A DNA stretch of 33,480 nucleotides from NCBI GenBank assembly GCA_003165155.1, contig PLSK01000221.1, positions 23,590-57,069 of the forward strand, read 5' to 3'. Each line of letters begins with the position of its first letter. The stretch's first letter is position 1. Below are positions 1 to 7,459 of this stretch, piece by piece. Below the pieces are notes generated by a model. It ran no database searches. It was not told the origin of the DNA and saw nothing but the letters and a program-made list of their open reading frames with translations. This DNA is from Mycobacterium sp. (GTDB lineage: Bacteria; Actinomycetota; Actinomycetes; Mycobacteriales; Mycobacteriaceae). The position numbers and the translations under genes were made by a program.

Positions 1-1715
1 ACCGGCTCGGTCTCGAACAACTCCCGGGCCATGCCGGCGGACTGGCTGCCTTGACCTGGGAACAACCACGCGGTCCTCGGCTTGTCGGCGCAATCCCCCC
101 GCACCAAACCCGGCGCCGGGCGATCCTCGGCCAGCGCACGCAGTGCTTCACGCGCGGACTCGATCGAATTCACCACCAGGGCGGCCCGGTGCTCGAAGTG
201 CGACCGCCCCACTCCGGCGGTAAGGCACACGTCGGCGAGCGAGGCTTCCGGGTGGGCAGCCAGCCAGTTGCCGTATCCCTGCGCGAGCTCCACCAAGGCT
301 TCCGGGCTGCGCGCCGATAGCGGTAACAGGCTGAAGCGTCTGTCGTCGGACGGCTCCACGGGTGCCGCAGCAACCTGGCCTACCTGCGCAGGTGCTTCCT
401 CGAGGATGACGTGTGAGTTGGTCCCGGAGAACCCGAACGAGCTGACCCCCGCGATGCGGGGACGCTCGCCACGCGTCCACGGGAGGGTCTCGTCGACAAC
501 CTTGACCGCGAGCCGGTCCCAGGGGATGTGCGGCGACGGCTTATCGAAGTGCAGGTGCTTCGGCAGCGCCTCGTGCTCGAGCGACAGAATGACCTTGATG
601 ACGCCCGCGATGCCGGCGGCCGCTTCCAGGTGCCCGATGTTGGTCTTCACCGACCCGATCAGCAGCGGGTGGCTGGCGTCGCGCCCCGCACCCAGTGCCG
701 CACCGGCGGCTTGGACCTCGATCGGGTCGCCCAGCGACGTCCCGGTTCCGTGCGCCTCCAGGTATCCGACGTCGCCGGCGGCGACGCCGGCGCACTCCAG
801 CGCCTCGGTGATGACGCGTTGCTGGGCGACGCCGTTCGGCACCGTCAAACCACCCGATGCGCCATCCTGGTTGACCGCGCTGCCCCGGACCACGGCCCGA
901 ATCCGGTCGCCGTCGCGGATCGCGTCCTCGAGGCGTTTGGCGACAATGACGCCGACGCCCTCGCCACGCACGTAGCCATCCGCGGACGCGTCGAAGGTCT
1001 TGCATCGCCCATCGGGCGCGAGCATGTGCGCCTGCGAGAAGGCGATCACGCTCTTCGCGCTGAGCAGCGCGTTCACGCCGCCGGCCAGCGCGACGTCACA
1101 TTCCCCGAAGCGAAGCGCCTGGCAGGCCAGGTGGATTGCCACCAACGACGAACTGCACGCCGTATCGACTGAGATTGCCGGGCCCTGCAGCCCCATCGCG
1201 TAACTGATGCGGCCCGCTCCCGCGGCCGACGACGTGCCGATTGCTACGTACGCCTGGATCTCTTCGTAGCTCAGGTCTTCCGATATCAAGCCCAGGTAGT
1301 CGTGGGTGCCCAGACCCATGAACACACCGGTCTTGGTTTCCGCCAAAGCCGAGGGTGCGGTCCCGGAATGTTCGACCGCCTGCCACGCCGTCTCCAGCAG
1401 CAACCGATGCTGCGGGTCGATCAACATGGTTTCGCGTTTTGACAGTCCGAAAAACGCCGCGTCGAACCCGGCGATGTCCTCGATGAAGCCCGCCCGTCGG
1501 GTCACGATCTTCCCGGGCGCGTCGGCATCTTGGTCGTAGAATTCGTCGGCGTCCCACCGGTCCGCAGGTACGTCCGATACCGTGTCCCGCCCTTGCTGCA
1601 GCACATCCCAGAACTCGTCTGCATCCGCAGCACCCGGCACGCGCAGCGCGTAGCCGACAATGGCGAAACTCTGATTCATTCCGGCCGACGGAGCCTGTTT
1701 CTGGAGATCGGTCAT
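1..1715 (-). CDS. Type I polyketide synthase, N-terminal part (KS and start of AT), cut by window edge
   Basis: About 571 residues are in the window; the rest lies beyond base 1. The ketosynthase fills residues ~15-435, with catalytic Cys187 in [10 protein letters not shown], His322 in EAHGTGTS and His362 in NIGHLEA. A KS-AT linker follows, and the acyltransferase begins near residue 550 (FPGQGSQ). All three KS catalytic residues are present, so the KS should be active in chain extension. I chose the ATG at 1715 because it is in frame, adds MTDLQKQAPSAG before MNQSF, and overlaps the stop of the MbtH-like ORF as ATGA, which suggests translational coupling; the ATG at 1679 is the alternative. 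The KS does not look like the Mas/Pks5 type I recall, so I give no gene name. Extender specificity and reductive domains are out of view. Context suggests it makes an acyl group for an envelope glycolipid (inference). Confidence 0.93.
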   Translation of the reverse strand, partial: MTDLQKQAPSAGMNQSFAIVGYALRVPGAADADEFWDVLQQGRDTVSDVPADRWDADEFYDQDADAPGKIVTRRAGFIEDIAGFDAAFFGLSKRETMLIDPQHRLLLETAWQAVEHSGTAPSALAETKTGVFMGLGTHDYLGLISEDLSYEEIQAYVAIGTSSAAGAGRISYAMGLQGPAISVDTACSSSLVAIHLACQALRFGECDVALAGGVNALLSAKSVIAFSQAHMLAPDGRCKTFDASADGYVRGEGVGVIVAKRLEDAIRDGDRIRAVVRGSAVNQDGASGGLTVPNGVAQQRVITEALECAGVAAGDVGYLEAHGTGTSLGDPIEVQAAGAALGAGRDASHPLLIGSVKTNIGHLEAAAGIAGVIKVILSLEHEALPKHLHFDKPSPHIPWDRLAVKVVDETLPWTRGERPRIAGVSSFGFSGTNSHVILEEAPAQVGQVAAAPVEPSDDRRFSLLPLSARSPEALVELAQGYGNWLAAHPEASLADVCLTAGVGRSHFEHRAALVVNSIESAREALRALAEDRPAPGLVRGDCADKPRTAWLFPGQGSQSAGMARELFETEP

Positions 1716-1831
1716 TTCCGGCCGCCCATCACGTCGCGCTGCTGCTCGTCGTTGACCAAGACGAACAAGCTGCCACTGTCATCATCGAACGGATTGATGC
1801 TCAACGCGTCTCCAGACCATCTACTCGACAT
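1712..1831 (-). pseudogene. Truncated MbtH-like ORF (39 residues), coupled to the PKS
   Basis: Translation from the ATG at 1831 gives a short lead followed by LSINPFDDDSGSLFVLVNDE, which matches the start of MbtH-domain proteins (NPFDD..G.F.VL.N.E). The family then normally reads Q.SLWP and continues to about 65-70 residues. Here the sequence instead runs QQRDVMGGRK and stops, so the Trp-containing part that binds NRPS adenylation domains is missing. The stop overlaps the PKS start as ATGA. It could be the remnant of an intact mbtH that once preceded a peptide synthetase, as in GPL loci, and now serve only as a translated leader for the PKS. The MbtH match is clear by eye; the pseudogene status is inferred from length. 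Confidence 0.75.
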
Positions 1832-1849
1832 GGGTGTAACAAGTTAAAG

Positions 1850-1879
1850 ACCATACTTGCTGCGTGTGACGCCTGTCAC
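1850..1879 (-). promoter_or_regulatory. Probable promoter of the MbtH-remnant/PKS operon with a palindrome over the -35
   Basis: Read on the minus strand there is GTGACA (1879-1874, five of six against TTGACA), an 18-base spacer and TATGGT (1855-1850), which would start transcription about 12 bases before the ATG at 1831. The -35 lies inside a perfect inverted repeat, GTGAC-N4-GTCAC (1866-1879), a plausible operator. This is by eye only. Confidence 0.4.
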
Positions 1880-1984
1880 CAGAATCGGCAATTGGTACGC
1901 GGCGCAGTTTTCCGGCAGTGGTGACTTGCCCGTGACCTGCGGCGATGGGTTTCGCTTCGTGGTGCTTCGTTAGCGCCAAGCCAA

Positions 1985-3265
1985 TCAGCCACCATGTCGC
2001 GAGCGGGCGAAATCTTCTAGAAGGTCGGCGGCCGCCGCGGCGCTTTTGGCGGGTTCAGTCATCCGGGTGGCGATCTCGCGGGCGCGGGCGACGTACTCCG
2101 GGGCGAGGATGGTGCGCAAGTCCGCGACCAGCGTTTTCTCGGTAGCCGTCGAAAAGCGCCGGGCGGTCCCAACCTTGAGCCGTTTGACTGCGGCTCCGTA
2201 AACCGCGTGAACGAGGTCCCAAAACAGGATCAGTTGCGGGACTCCCGCGCGCATGGCAATAGGGGTGGTACTCGAGCCACCGTGGTGGACGAGCGCCCTG
2301 CAGGCGGGAAAGACGGTCGCATAATTCACCGCGCCCACTACCTTGACGTGGTCAGGATGGGGGACGCTACTGAAGTCACTTCCGGCGGCGCCTATGAGGG
2401 CGCGCTCGCCTAATTCCGAGCAGGCCGCGCTGATCATCGCGATCGTGTCTGCCGGAGATTCGACCGGAATGCTGCCAAACCCGAAGTAGATCGGCGGTGT
2501 TCCTGCGGCGATCCAGGACGCGACCTCCTCGTCGGCGTCCGTCTGCAATTCGAGCGTCAGCGTGCCGACAAATGGCCTCTGGGGGGGCTTGCGCTCGTTC
2601 CATTTCGCCCATTCGGCCGCCAGCCCGGGAAAACACGCCTCGTCGTAGGCCTGGATTTCCAGCGAACCCCGTTCGGTAATCCGTCGCGGCGCGGAGCCTG
2701 TCGCCTTCGGTAGGCCAAGTTCACGACGCTGGGCGTCCTCGGCCTTCTTCGTCCCACGCCAAGACACCCACCAGAACGCCGTCACCGCCAAGCGGGCCAA
2801 CGGCGCCGGCAGGAATCGCAGGGTCTGACCGTTGGGCCGCAACGGGAAGTAATGCAACGTGGCCAACGGAATGTCGTAATCCTCCGCGACGTTGGCAGCG
2901 GCGTCCTCGAAATTGATGCCGGTGAATATGAGGTCGGCCCCGTCCGCCAGCGACATCAGCGTCGTGCTCATCTCCTGCCAGCCCCGGACAAGCGGTCCCG
3001 CGATTTCGAGTCGCGATCTGGTCAGATCCCGGACCCGCCATGGGTGACTGAAGAAGCACGTCCAGAACTCGCGGTGCGCGTCCAGAATGGACTGCGCTTC
3101 CGGCCCGAAGCCGACCGCCGCAACCCCAGCCGCCTCCGTGAATCCGACCAGGTCGGGCGGGACGGCCATGCACACGTCGTGCCCCCGGCGCACCAGCTCG
3201 CGGCCGACAGCGAGGTTGGGCTCGACATCGCCGCGACTCCCCCAGCTCGCCAGCACAAATTTCAT
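1985..3265 (-). CDS. Glycosyltransferase 1, GT1/UGT-like family (Rv1524/GPL type), with altered donor motif
   Basis: This 426-residue protein starts MKFVLASWGSRGDVEP, the typical N-terminus of the mycobacterial GT-B enzymes that glycosylate envelope lipids (Rv1524, Rv1526c, RtfA/Gtf relatives). An upstream in-frame TTG at 3295 would add ten residues and overlap the preceding gene; I chose the ATG at 3265 because both paralogues in this window begin at the same Met. In those paralogues the C-terminal nucleotide-sugar motif reads HHGGAGTT or HHGGTGTT followed by PDQ. Here it is HHGGSSTT (from His327), and Val352-His353 replaces the Asp-Gln pair. In related GT1 enzymes that pair contacts the sugar, so donor choice may differ or activity may be lost. 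It lies 16 bases downstream of the methyltransferase gene and is probably co-transcribed with it. Acceptor and sugar are unknown. Confidence 0.9.
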   Translation of the reverse strand: MKFVLASWGSRGDVEPNLAVGRELVRRGHDVCMAVPPDLVGFTEAAGVAAVGFGPEAQSILDAHREFWTCFFSHPWRVRDLTRSRLEIAGPLVRGWQEMSTTLMSLADGADLIFTGINFEDAAANVAEDYDIPLATLHYFPLRPNGQTLRFLPAPLARLAVTAFWWVSWRGTKKAEDAQRRELGLPKATGSAPRRITERGSLEIQAYDEACFPGLAAEWAKWNERKPPQRPFVGTLTLELQTDADEEVASWIAAGTPPIYFGFGSIPVESPADTIAMISAACSELGERALIGAAGSDFSSVPHPDHVKVVGAVNYATVFPACRALVHHGGSSTTPIAMRAGVPQLILFWDLVHAVYGAAVKRLKVGTARRFSTATEKTLVADLRTILAPEYVARAREIATRMTEPAKSAAAAADLLEDFARSRHGG

Positions 3266-3281
3266 CGCGGACCGTTGAGAT

Positions 3282-4394
3282 TCACGCACGGTCAAGTTTG
3301 CCTAGGCCGGTGATCTCAAGGCTAATTGACTTCCGTTGTCCCGCAGCGCCAAGCATAAAAAGAATGTCGCCTATCGGTGCGCCCAACCAAAACCGCCAAA
3401 ACCGCCTCTGGAAGAACTTCCAGACATAGCTGCCGTCGCCCACCACCCAAAACGCTGCGACCCAGAGCAAGGAGTACGTCACGCGCTTCCAACGCGTAAC
3501 GACCATCTCCATATTCATCTCCATGCCCTCAAGGCCCCATGCCCGGTATCGCCATTCCAGCTCGTACTGCCTCTGGAACTCAAAGAACGCCAGCATTTCC
3601 CCATTAGTGACAAGGTATTCGTCAAAGACAAGGATCGACCCCTCGACGAAGCGATCCTTGCAGGTTTCGAGCCCATGCAGGCAACTCTCATAGGTGTCCA
3701 AATCCATGTGGAAAAGCCTGATTGGTGCGCCCGGTCGCGCAGCCAGGAAAGGGCCCAGCGTGTCGTAGGTGCTCCCCTTGATGAACTGCACCTCGCGACC
3801 AAGCGCGGCAGGTAGCCCGTCCTGCAAACTCACACCAGTGTCCCGCATAGAACGTTGCGCGAGCGGATCTGATAGTGAAAAGGTCCCACGCTTGAAGAGC
3901 ATCTGGTCGTCGACTTGCCAGTCTTCAACAAGACCCTCAAAGGTATCGAAGCCGTACACCCGGCGGCCAGAAGCATCAGACATCAGCCTCGTCGACCAGC
4001 CGAGCCAGACGCCTAGATCGAGCAAGAGATCGTCAGAATCCTGACCGCTTGGCCGCGGTAGACGCGACGCTTCCCACAACAGCGTGTGGCCTCGAATTTT
4101 GCACCGACGCAGATCCGAAAGCGTGCGGCCAATAAACGCACGATATGCGTCGTCGTAAACTCGGACATCCCGGGCGTATAGGTTTGGAATGTAGCGGTCG
4201 CGACCCTGGTAGACCAAGCGTGCGCACAGGAGCAACAGGAGAAGCAGGCCAATGGCGACGAGGAGAACCGGAACGAAATAGCATGCCGCGGCTACACCTA
4301 GCGCGATGCAAATAAGAATCGCTTTCCATATACGATGAATATTCGTCCGATCGTGTGCTGGGTTATCCACTGCCGGACTATCGACGACGCTCAC
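3282..4394 (-). CDS. Membrane-anchored SAM methyltransferase, TylF/MycF-like
   Basis: A 370-residue protein. Residues ~23-62 are strongly hydrophobic, enough for two passes or a hairpin, and a further hydrophobic stretch lies near 305-320. Between them is a class I methyltransferase core resembling the TylF/MycF sugar O-methyltransferases: glycine motif DLGVWLGWST (126-135), FDTFEGL (149-155), HMDLDTY (229-235) and FDEY (257-260). The acidic residues fit the metal site of that family. TylF enzymes are normally soluble and about 250-270 residues long, so the membrane segments at both ends are unusual and suggest action on a membrane-bound glycolipid (inference). The GTG at 4394 is supported by GGAGGTGAA just upstream. 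It is the first gene of a pair with glycosyltransferase 1. O-methylation of a sugar hydroxyl is the likely reaction. Confidence 0.85.
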   Translation of the reverse strand: MSVVDSPAVDNPAHDRTNIHRIWKAILICIALGVAAACYFVPVLLVAIGLLLLLLLCARLVYQGRDRYIPNLYARDVRVYDDAYRAFIGRTLSDLRRCKIRGHTLLWEASRLPRPSGQDSDDLLLDLGVWLGWSTRLMSDASGRRVYGFDTFEGLVEDWQVDDQMLFKRGTFSLSDPLAQRSMRDTGVSLQDGLPAALGREVQFIKGSTYDTLGPFLAARPGAPIRLFHMDLDTYESCLHGLETCKDRFVEGSILVFDEYLVTNGEMLAFFEFQRQYELEWRYRAWGLEGMEMNMEMVVTRWKRVTYSLLWVAAFWVVGDGSYVWKFFQRRFWRFWLGAPIGDILFMLGAAGQRKSISLEITGLGKLDRA

Positions 4395-4418
4395 CGGTTC
4401 ACCTCCAGGTTCTCGGCC

Positions 4419-4448
4419 AGATTAGGCCCTACTACTACTACATCGGCA
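4419..4448 (-). promoter_or_regulatory. Possible promoter for the methyltransferase/glycosyltransferase 1 pair
   Basis: On the minus strand TGCCGA (4448-4443), 18 bases, then TAATCT (4424-4419) lies about 25 bases before the GTG start. The spacer holds a short TAG trinucleotide run (CTA on the plus strand, about 4429-4440). The -10 is good, the -35 weak. Confidence 0.3.
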
Positions 4449-4554
4449 TGGCACCGAACCTGCCGGCTCTGAATCAGCGCTTTGACGGCCCAAAGAGCCA
4501 GAGGTCCCCGAGCCGGCGACGATGGCGTAATGATTCGCCAACATACCCAATCCG

Positions 4555-4590
4555 TTGAACAGGTGTGTGATAATTCCCCGGTTCGAAGAC
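4555..4590 (+). promoter_or_regulatory. Repeated promoter block, copy 1
   Basis: TTGAACAGGTGTGTGATAAT and then TTCCCCGGTTCGAAG matches the blocks at 7396-7430 and 9089-9123 almost base for base. It contains an extended -10 (TGTGATAAT). Here it no longer precedes an intact acyltransferase but runs into the 3' remnant of one, and could now drive the epimerase gene at 4746 with a leader of about 165 bases. Bases 4395-4554 hold only the possible minus-strand promoter listed above; I see nothing else there. Confidence 0.5.
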
Positions 4591-4602
4591 CGCGCCCCTC
4601 CT

Positions 4603-4692
4603 ACCGAACTGTTCTGCACCAACAACCGCTGTCCGGTCATCGTCGGCAACACTCTCGGGGCGCTGGCCGATCGCATGCTCGCCCGCGGTTGA
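4603..4692 (+). pseudogene. Remnant of the 3' end of an AT3-SGNH acyltransferase gene
   Basis: The frame ending in TGA at 4692 reads TELFCTNNRCPVIVGNTL and then GALADRMLARG. The intact acyltransferase at 9150-11342 ends TELFCTANRCPVIVGNTL, followed by about 21 residues holding the catalytic DWNH, then GTLADRALA. So this is the last part of a second copy with the DWNH segment deleted in frame and everything upstream lost. It is too short to function. It sits directly behind promoter block copy 1, showing that nearly the whole gene between promoter and C-terminus was removed. Confidence 0.82.
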
Positions 4693-4745
4693 CCTGCTGA
4701 ACGTCGGAGTGAACACTCCCACAGAGGAATCGGAGGCGTCGGCCG

Positions 4746-5876
4746 TTGTCAACATCCGTGCTCATTACTGGCGGGGCAGGATTCATTGGGTCCGCGCTCG
4801 CGCGTCGTCTCGTCAAAGCCGGTTATGACGTCGCGGTAATGGATGTCTTGCATCCGCAAGTGCATGGCGAAACCACAGCGATCGACCTGCCGCCACCGGT
4901 GCGGTTGTTCACCGGCGATGTCACCCATGCCCCTGACTGCGATGCGGTGCTTCGGTTGTTCCGTCCATCCCAGATCGTTCATTTGGCGGCCGAGACGGGA
5001 ACGGCGCAGTCGCTGTCGGAGGCGACGCGCCATGGTTCGGTGAACGTGGTGGGGACGACTCAACTTCTCGATGCCCTGAGCCGCTCAGCTCACGTGCCCC
5101 ACCAACTAGTCCTGGCGTCGTCGAGGGCCGTCTACGGCGAGGGCGCTTGGCAATGCGGCTCTCAGATCTTCTACCCGCAGCCTCGCAGCCACGCGCAGCT
5201 GCTGGCCGGTATCTGGGATCCGCAAGGGCCCACGGGCGAGCCTGCAGTGCCGCTACCGAGCTGTGCCGGCCGAACGGAGCCCCGGCCTACCAACATTTAC
5301 GCCGCGACCAAGCTCGCGCAAGAGCACATCTTGGCCGCCTGGACGGCCGCGCACGACACCAAGCTCAGCGTGCTGCGGCTGCAGAATGTCTACGGGCCGG
5401 GCCAGTCGCTGACGAATTCCTACACGGGAATAGTCGCTCTTTTCGCACGATTGGCGCGCGCGCAGCTCGCGCTTGAGGTCTATGAAGACGGGCAGATCAT
5501 GCGCGATTTCATCTATATAGACGATGTCGTCGAGGCGCTATTCGCTGCGATCGCGGAACCTGCAACTGAGGCACGTTGCGTCGACATCGGGTCGGGCACG
5601 CCGACGACCATTCATGAGCTGGCTCAAAAGATCGCAGCAATCTGCGATGCCCCCGAACCGGTCGTTGTGACGAAATTCCGCGACGGTGACGTACGCGCCG
5701 CGAGGTGCGACATCGAGGCGGCAACACACGAGCTCGGCTGGCGTCCGAAGTGGGCGCTTGAGGACGGTCTGCGTGCTCTGCTTGATTGGATCGGCGATCA
5801 GCCCGAATTGCCTCTCGAGCCACGCGATCACACACGCATGGCTGGCGCGCCTTCGTCAATCAGCCAACACGCTTGA
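4746..5876 (+). CDS. NAD-dependent nucleotide-sugar epimerase/dehydratase (extended SDR)
   Basis: This 376-residue Rossmann protein opens with LITGGAGFIGSALA, the NAD-binding glycine motif. The SDR catalytic set is present: LASSRAVYG supplies the Ser and NIYAATK the Tyr-x-x-x-Lys. RDFIYIDDVV and the C-terminal LGWRPKWALEDGL are typical of sugar-nucleotide epimerases and dehydratases. A segment between SSRAVYG and YAATK is longer than usual, about 55 residues. The TTG at 4746 is chosen because GGAGG lies 8-9 bases upstream and the next start (GTG 4758) would cut close to the glycine motif. The last 17 bases overlap the 3' end of glycosyltransferase 2 on the other strand, so the final codons fall in sequence shared with the other glycosyltransferase 3' flanks. 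The substrate is not predictable; a 4-epimerisation or 4,6-dehydration of a dTDP-, UDP- or GDP-sugar is likely. Confidence 0.88.
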   Translation: MSTSVLITGGAGFIGSALARRLVKAGYDVAVMDVLHPQVHGETTAIDLPPPVRLFTGDVTHAPDCDAVLRLFRPSQIVHLAAETGTAQSLSEATRHGSVNVVGTTQLLDALSRSAHVPHQLVLASSRAVYGEGAWQCGSQIFYPQPRSHAQLLAGIWDPQGPTGEPAVPLPSCAGRTEPRPTNIYAATKLAQEHILAAWTAAHDTKLSVLRLQNVYGPGQSLTNSYTGIVALFARLARAQLALEVYEDGQIMRDFIYIDDVVEALFAAIAEPATEARCVDIGSGTPTTIHELAQKIAAICDAPEPVVVTKFRDGDVRAARCDIEAATHELGWRPKWALEDGLRALLDWIGDQPELPLEPRDHTRMAGAPSSISQHA

Positions 5877-7140
5877 GGCGGGCGAAATTTTCTACGAGAT
5901 CGGCGGCGATCGCAACGCTGTCGGCGGGTTTGGTCATCCGGGTGGCGAGCTCGCGGGCCCGGGTGAGGCATTGCGGGGCAAGGACGGTGCGAAGGTCCGC
6001 AACCAGTGATTTCTCGGTAGTCGCCGAAAAGCGCCTCCCGGTGCCCACCTTCAGCCGCTTGACCCGAGCTCCCCAAGCCCCCTGATCGGGCAACGTCCAC
6101 AGGATCAACGTGGGCAGCCCGGCGCGCAGGCCCGCGTTCGTGGTGCCCGCGCCTCCGTGGTGTGCGAAGGCGCGGCAGCCGGGCAGGTTGGCTGCATAAT
6201 TCATCACGCCCACCACCTTGACGTGGTCGAAATCAGCGACGTTGCTGAAGTCGGTCCCGGCGGCGCAAATCAACGCACGCTCGCCTAACGTCGCGCAGGC
6301 CGAGCTGATCATGGCGAGCGTGTCGGCGGCAGACTCGACCCCTACGCTGCCGAAGCTGAAACAAATCGGCGGCGTTCCTGCAGCGATCCACGATGCGACC
6401 TCGTCATCGCTGTCAGTCGGCAACTCCATCGTCAACGCACCGACGAACGGCCTCTTGGGGGGCCGCTGCCCATTCCATTTCGCCCATTCGGCTGCCAGCC
6501 CGGGGTAGCACACCTCGTCGTAGGCCTGGATTTCCAACGATCCGCGTTCGGTGATCCGTTGCGGCCACGGGCGTGTTGCCTCCGGCAAACCGAGTTCACG
6601 GCGCTGCGCATCCTCAACCTTCTTCGGTCCGCGCCAAGCCACCCAGTCGAGCACCCTCATCGCGGAGCGGCCCAACGGCGCCGGCAGGAACGGTAGGAGC
6701 TGGCCATTGACTCGCAGCGGGAAAATATGCAGGGTGGCAAGCGGAATGTCGCAATGCTCCGCGACATTGACCGCGTCGTCCTCGAAATTCATGCCGGTGA
6801 GCAACAGATCGGCCCCGTCCGCCAGCGACGTCAGCGTCGCACTGACCTCCGCCCGGCACTGGCTAAGAGGCGCCGAATATTCGCCCGCCAACCTGCTGAG
6901 CTCTTGGATCCTCCACGGGTTGGCGAACAAACCCGCCCAAAAATCGCGATGCGGGTCCAGGATGGCCTTCAAGTCCGGTCCGTAGGCCACCGCCGTGGGC
7001 CCGGCCGCCTCGGTGAAGCTCACCATCTCAGGCGCGACGGCCATGTGCACGTCATGTCCGCGGCGCACCAGCTCGCGGCCGACCGTAACGTAGGGCTCAA
7101 CTTCGCCACGCGTTCCCCAGTTTGCCAGCACAAATTTCAT
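5860..7140 (-). CDS. Glycosyltransferase 2, GT1/UGT-like family (Rv1524/GPL type)
   Basis: A 426-residue GT-B glycosyltransferase, paralogous to the genes at 1985-3265 and 25593-26864 along its whole length. It starts MKFVLANWGTRGEVEPYVTV and carries the nucleotide-sugar motif HHGGAGTT (from His327) with the PDQ pair (Asp352-Gln353), so it should be catalytically competent. No signal peptide is visible; these enzymes act on the cytoplasmic face. The ATG at 7140 has AGGAT upstream. It is a single gene with its own leader, sharing sequence with the leader of the UDP-glucose dehydrogenase gene, and ends tail to tail inside the epimerase gene. In GPL and LOS clusters such enzymes add rhamnose, deoxytalose or other sugars; which sugar is used here cannot be told. 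Confidence 0.92.
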   Translation of the reverse strand: MKFVLANWGTRGEVEPYVTVGRELVRRGHDVHMAVAPEMVSFTEAAGPTAVAYGPDLKAILDPHRDFWAGLFANPWRIQELSRLAGEYSAPLSQCRAEVSATLTSLADGADLLLTGMNFEDDAVNVAEHCDIPLATLHIFPLRVNGQLLPFLPAPLGRSAMRVLDWVAWRGPKKVEDAQRRELGLPEATRPWPQRITERGSLEIQAYDEVCYPGLAAEWAKWNGQRPPKRPFVGALTMELPTDSDDEVASWIAAGTPPICFSFGSVGVESAADTLAMISSACATLGERALICAAGTDFSNVADFDHVKVVGVMNYAANLPGCRAFAHHGGAGTTNAGLRAGLPTLILWTLPDQGAWGARVKRLKVGTGRRFSATTEKSLVADLRTVLAPQCLTRARELATRMTKPADSVAIAADLVENFARLKRVG

Positions 7141-7185
7141 CGGCGAGATCCTAGCCTTTCACTTCCCGTGCGCGTTCTGCGGAAT
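7141..7185 (-). promoter_or_regulatory. Shared leader element upstream of glycosyltransferase 2
   Basis: On the minus strand the bases before the ATG read CAGAACGCGCACGGG, then GTGAAAGGCTAGGATC, then CGATG. The same core with only small changes lies before the ugd gene (13772-13815) and before the ugd pseudogene (27080-27130). It probably holds the 5' UTR and ribosome site; no convincing -10/-35 pair was found for this copy. Confidence 0.45.
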
Positions 7186-7290
7186 AGAAGCGGCAGCCCG
7201 CGTACCCGGCTCGGCCGCCCAGCAGCATAACCCGGTACCCGCGCTATCGAACTGGAAGCCGGAAATCTTGGGCAAGCGGCCGACAACCCC

Positions 7291-7310
7291 GGGCCCTCGC
7301 GAGAGAGCCC
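7291..7310. other. Hairpin with GCGA tetraloop
   Basis: GGGCCCTC-GCGA-GAGAGCCC forms an eight-base-pair stem with one mismatch and a GNRA-type loop. There is no T tract after it, so it is not a classical rho-independent terminator. It lies in the gap between the divergent glycosyltransferase 2 and the 58-residue ORF. Bases 7186-7360 hold nothing else I recognise. Confidence 0.3.
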
Positions 7311-7361
7311 CTGGACTATCCCTCAGCCGCTGCGACGCCTTTTGTTCGTCGCGGGGCTGGC

Positions 7362-7459
7362 CGGTGTGCGGGCAGTGGTCGATTTGGCCGAACAGTATTG
7401 AACGGGTGTGCGACAATTCCTCGATTCGAAGAAGCGCCCTCTTACATAGGTAGGTGACC
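7362..7459 (+). repeat. Repeated promoter block, copy 2
   Basis: About 100 bases align with 9058-9149. They include a shared short coding tail (VVDLAEQY then stop, against VVLDLTEKC then stop), the block TTGAACGGGTGTGCGACAAT, the TCGAAGAAGCG segment and the Shine-Dalgarno AGGTAGGTG before GTGCGCCAG. The -10 is GACAAT here instead of GATAAT, so this copy may be weaker. It drives the 58-residue ORF and the membrane protein behind it. Confidence 0.6.

Noticed and set aside
82..975. Long plus-strand open frame (297 codons) and other plus-strand frames over 51-1557
   Set aside because: They are antisense shadows of the PKS on the minus strand, whose translation shows unmistakable KS motifs in one continuous frame.
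4429..4440. CTA trinucleotide run as a phase-variation tract
   Set aside because: Only about four units; more likely chance sequence in the spacer of a promoter.
7291..7310. Rho-independent terminator
   Set aside because: Good stem and loop but no T tract on either side, so it is listed only as a hairpin.
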